DNA from: Campylobacterales bacterium
GTDB taxonomy: Bacteria > Campylobacterota > Campylobacteria > Campylobacterales > Hydrogenimonadaceae
Length of the DNA: 6,902 nucleotides
NCBI GenBank assembly: GCA_027065635.1
Contig: JAMONQ010000163.1
Span: forward strand, 1 to 6,902
Direction: 5' to 3'
Shown here: one piece after another, positions 5,859 through 6,902 of the stretch
Numbering within the stretch: position 1 is the first letter of the stretch
Layout: every line of letters starts with the position of its first letter
Notes under the pieces: generated by a model
Told to the model about the DNA's origin: nothing
The model's database searches: none
What the model saw: the letters and a program-made list of their open reading frames with translations, nothing else
Translations under genes and position numbers: made by a program

Positions 5859-6902
5859 TCCGCAACCCCTCTTTCCAAATCTTTTTCAAACATAACCGGA
5901 TGCGCGTCGCTCAAAAGCCTGACCGGCTCCGAAATCGGTGCAAGCTTCGCCAGGAAATTCATGATCGAAATAACGGGAGAGGCGTAGAAGAATTTGACGT
6001 TCGGATTCAAAAGCCACATCTTGTCGGCATAGTAGTAGAGATTGTACGGAGTGTCTCCTATGCCGTCCCCGTCATTGTCAAACCCTTCATAATCGTCCCA
6101 GTAGTTCCGGTCCCAATGGTTTTTGGACGAGTGAAGCAGTCCCTCGTCGTCATCCACGACATTCTCGATATTTCCCTTGAATATGTTTCCAACTATATTG
6201 TTCGAGACACTCAAAGAGTGAAATCGTATCCCCTCGGAGTTGTAGATGATCCGGTTTCCGGTGATCGTATTGTTCTGATCCGGCTGATACGGAGAACGGT
6301 CTATATAGAGCCCCCTCGCGCAGTAGATGACCGTATTGTCCTTCAGTACGAAGTTGCTCGCATCTTTCAGGCCGATTCCAAGACCGGTGGTACCGAGTGA
6401 GTTTTTGATCACGTTGCCTATGGCGACCGTATCTCTCGAATACATGAAAAAAATACCTACCGAGTTGTGCTCGTATGTATTGTAGAGCACATCGTTTCTG
6501 CCCGTATACATGAAGTGGAGCGAATATCGGCTGTATTCGCCGAAATTGTGCGATATGATATTTCCGTGGGAGTACCATACGACCACGTCACGCGAATGTG
6601 TGACATGGTTATGGCTGATGTTGTTGTCTATACTGTACCAAAGACGTATGGCATCGCCTCTAAGCCCCAGGGAAAAGGGTTTGGATCGTATCCAGTTTCC
6701 GGATATGGTAGAGTATCTTACCTGTTCCATATCGATACCGAAGAGACAGTCGTCGATTTTACAGTTCTCGATCGTCACGTGTTCGGCATCCTTTATCGAT
6801 ACTCCTGCATCGAGCGACTGATGTTCGCTGCCGCTACCAAGTATCGTCAGGTTTTTTAGAGTGACGTAGGAGCTTCTGATCTTGACGACCGTGCCGTTCC
6901 CG
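5855..6902 (-). CDS. nosD: NosD, periplasmic copper-site maturation protein (5' truncated by window edge)
   Basis: NosD is a periplasmic right-handed beta-helix (CASH/PbH1) protein that works with the NosFY ABC transporter to assemble the CuZ centre of nitrous oxide reductase. The frame is open from the window edge to the TGA at 5855-5857, giving 348 visible residues. Family members are usually a little over 400 residues, so the signal peptide and first strands lie outside the window. The visible part is a run of short Asn-rich beta-helix rungs (NNISHN, GNVIKN, KDNTVIY, NNTITGN, NNIVGNIFKGN). It is followed by the family's conserved NYWDDYEGFDNDGDGIGDTPY-type segment and a C-terminal tail typical of NosD (YASPVISIMNFLAKLAPISE). 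A GTG at 6776-6778 could be mistaken for the start, but the reading frame upstream of it is clear NosD sequence, so it is an internal Val. The stop overlaps the nosG start as ATGA. Identification is firm; only the N-terminus is missing. Confidence 0.95.
   Translation of the reverse strand, partial: GNGTVVKIRSSYVTLKNLTILGSGSEHQSLDAGVSIKDAEHVTIENCKIDDCLFGIDMEQVRYSTISGNWIRSKPFSLGLRGDAIRLWYSIDNNISHNHVTHSRDVVVWYSHGNIISHNFGEYSRYSLHFMYTGRNDVLYNTYEHNSVGIFFMYSRDTVAIGNVIKNSLGTTGLGIGLKDASNFVLKDNTVIYCARGLYIDRSPYQPDQNNTITGNRIIYNSEGIRFHSLSVSNNIVGNIFKGNIENVVDDDEGLLHSSKNHWDRNYWDDYEGFDNDGDGIGDTPYNLYYYADKMWLLNPNVKFFYASPVISIMNFLAKLAPISEPVRLLSDAHPVMFEKDLERGVAE

Overview
The window holds most of a clade II (cytochrome-c type) nitrous oxide reductase accessory cluster, all on the minus strand and transcribed right to left. 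In transcription order it reads nosD (5' end outside the window), nosG, nosC1, nosC2, nosH, nosF, nosL, nosY, then two further small secreted proteins of the NosL type. The combination nosD-G-C1-C2-H-F is the arrangement I know from Campylobacterota (Wolinella, Sulfurimonas, Sulfurovum and relatives). The base composition looks close to half G+C by eye. That is high for Sulfurimonas or Wolinella-like genomes, so a deeper-branching or vent-type campylobacterotal genus is plausible. The genus is inference only. The catalytic gene nosZ and the usual nosB should lie to the right of position 6902 and are not visible.

Layout. 5855-6902 is NosD, the periplasmic beta-helix protein for copper-site maturation. 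5055-5858 is NosG, a Tat-type four-cluster ferredoxin. 4496-5062 and 3981-4499 are two monohaem cytochromes, one anchored as a lipoprotein and one by a transmembrane helix. 3043-3954 is NosH, a membrane quinol dehydrogenase subunit with polyferredoxin domain. 2389-3039 and 1123-1950 are the ABC transporter pair NosF and NosY, with the copper chaperone lipoprotein NosL (1950-2402) between them. 640-1110 and 90-626 are two tandem NosL-like secreted proteins with altered copper-ligand motifs. Positions 1-89 hold no gene I can support.

How it works together. By analogy with the NapGH and NosGH systems, NosH and NosG would oxidise menaquinol and pass electrons through NosC1 and NosC2 to the haem domain of cNosZ in the periplasm. 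NosD, NosF and NosY form the membrane and periplasmic maturation complex for the CuZ site, fed with Cu(I) by NosL. The genes are packed with overlaps or gaps of at most 26 bases, and I see no promoter or terminator between them. This fits one polycistronic message started upstream of nosZ.

The least ordinary part is the left third: three NosL-family proteins in one cluster. The canonical one keeps the CxxCxM motif, one extra copy keeps only the two cysteines, and the other lacks the motif and carries an adjacent Cys-Cys elsewhere. No mobile element, CRISPR array, RNA gene or wholly new system was seen.
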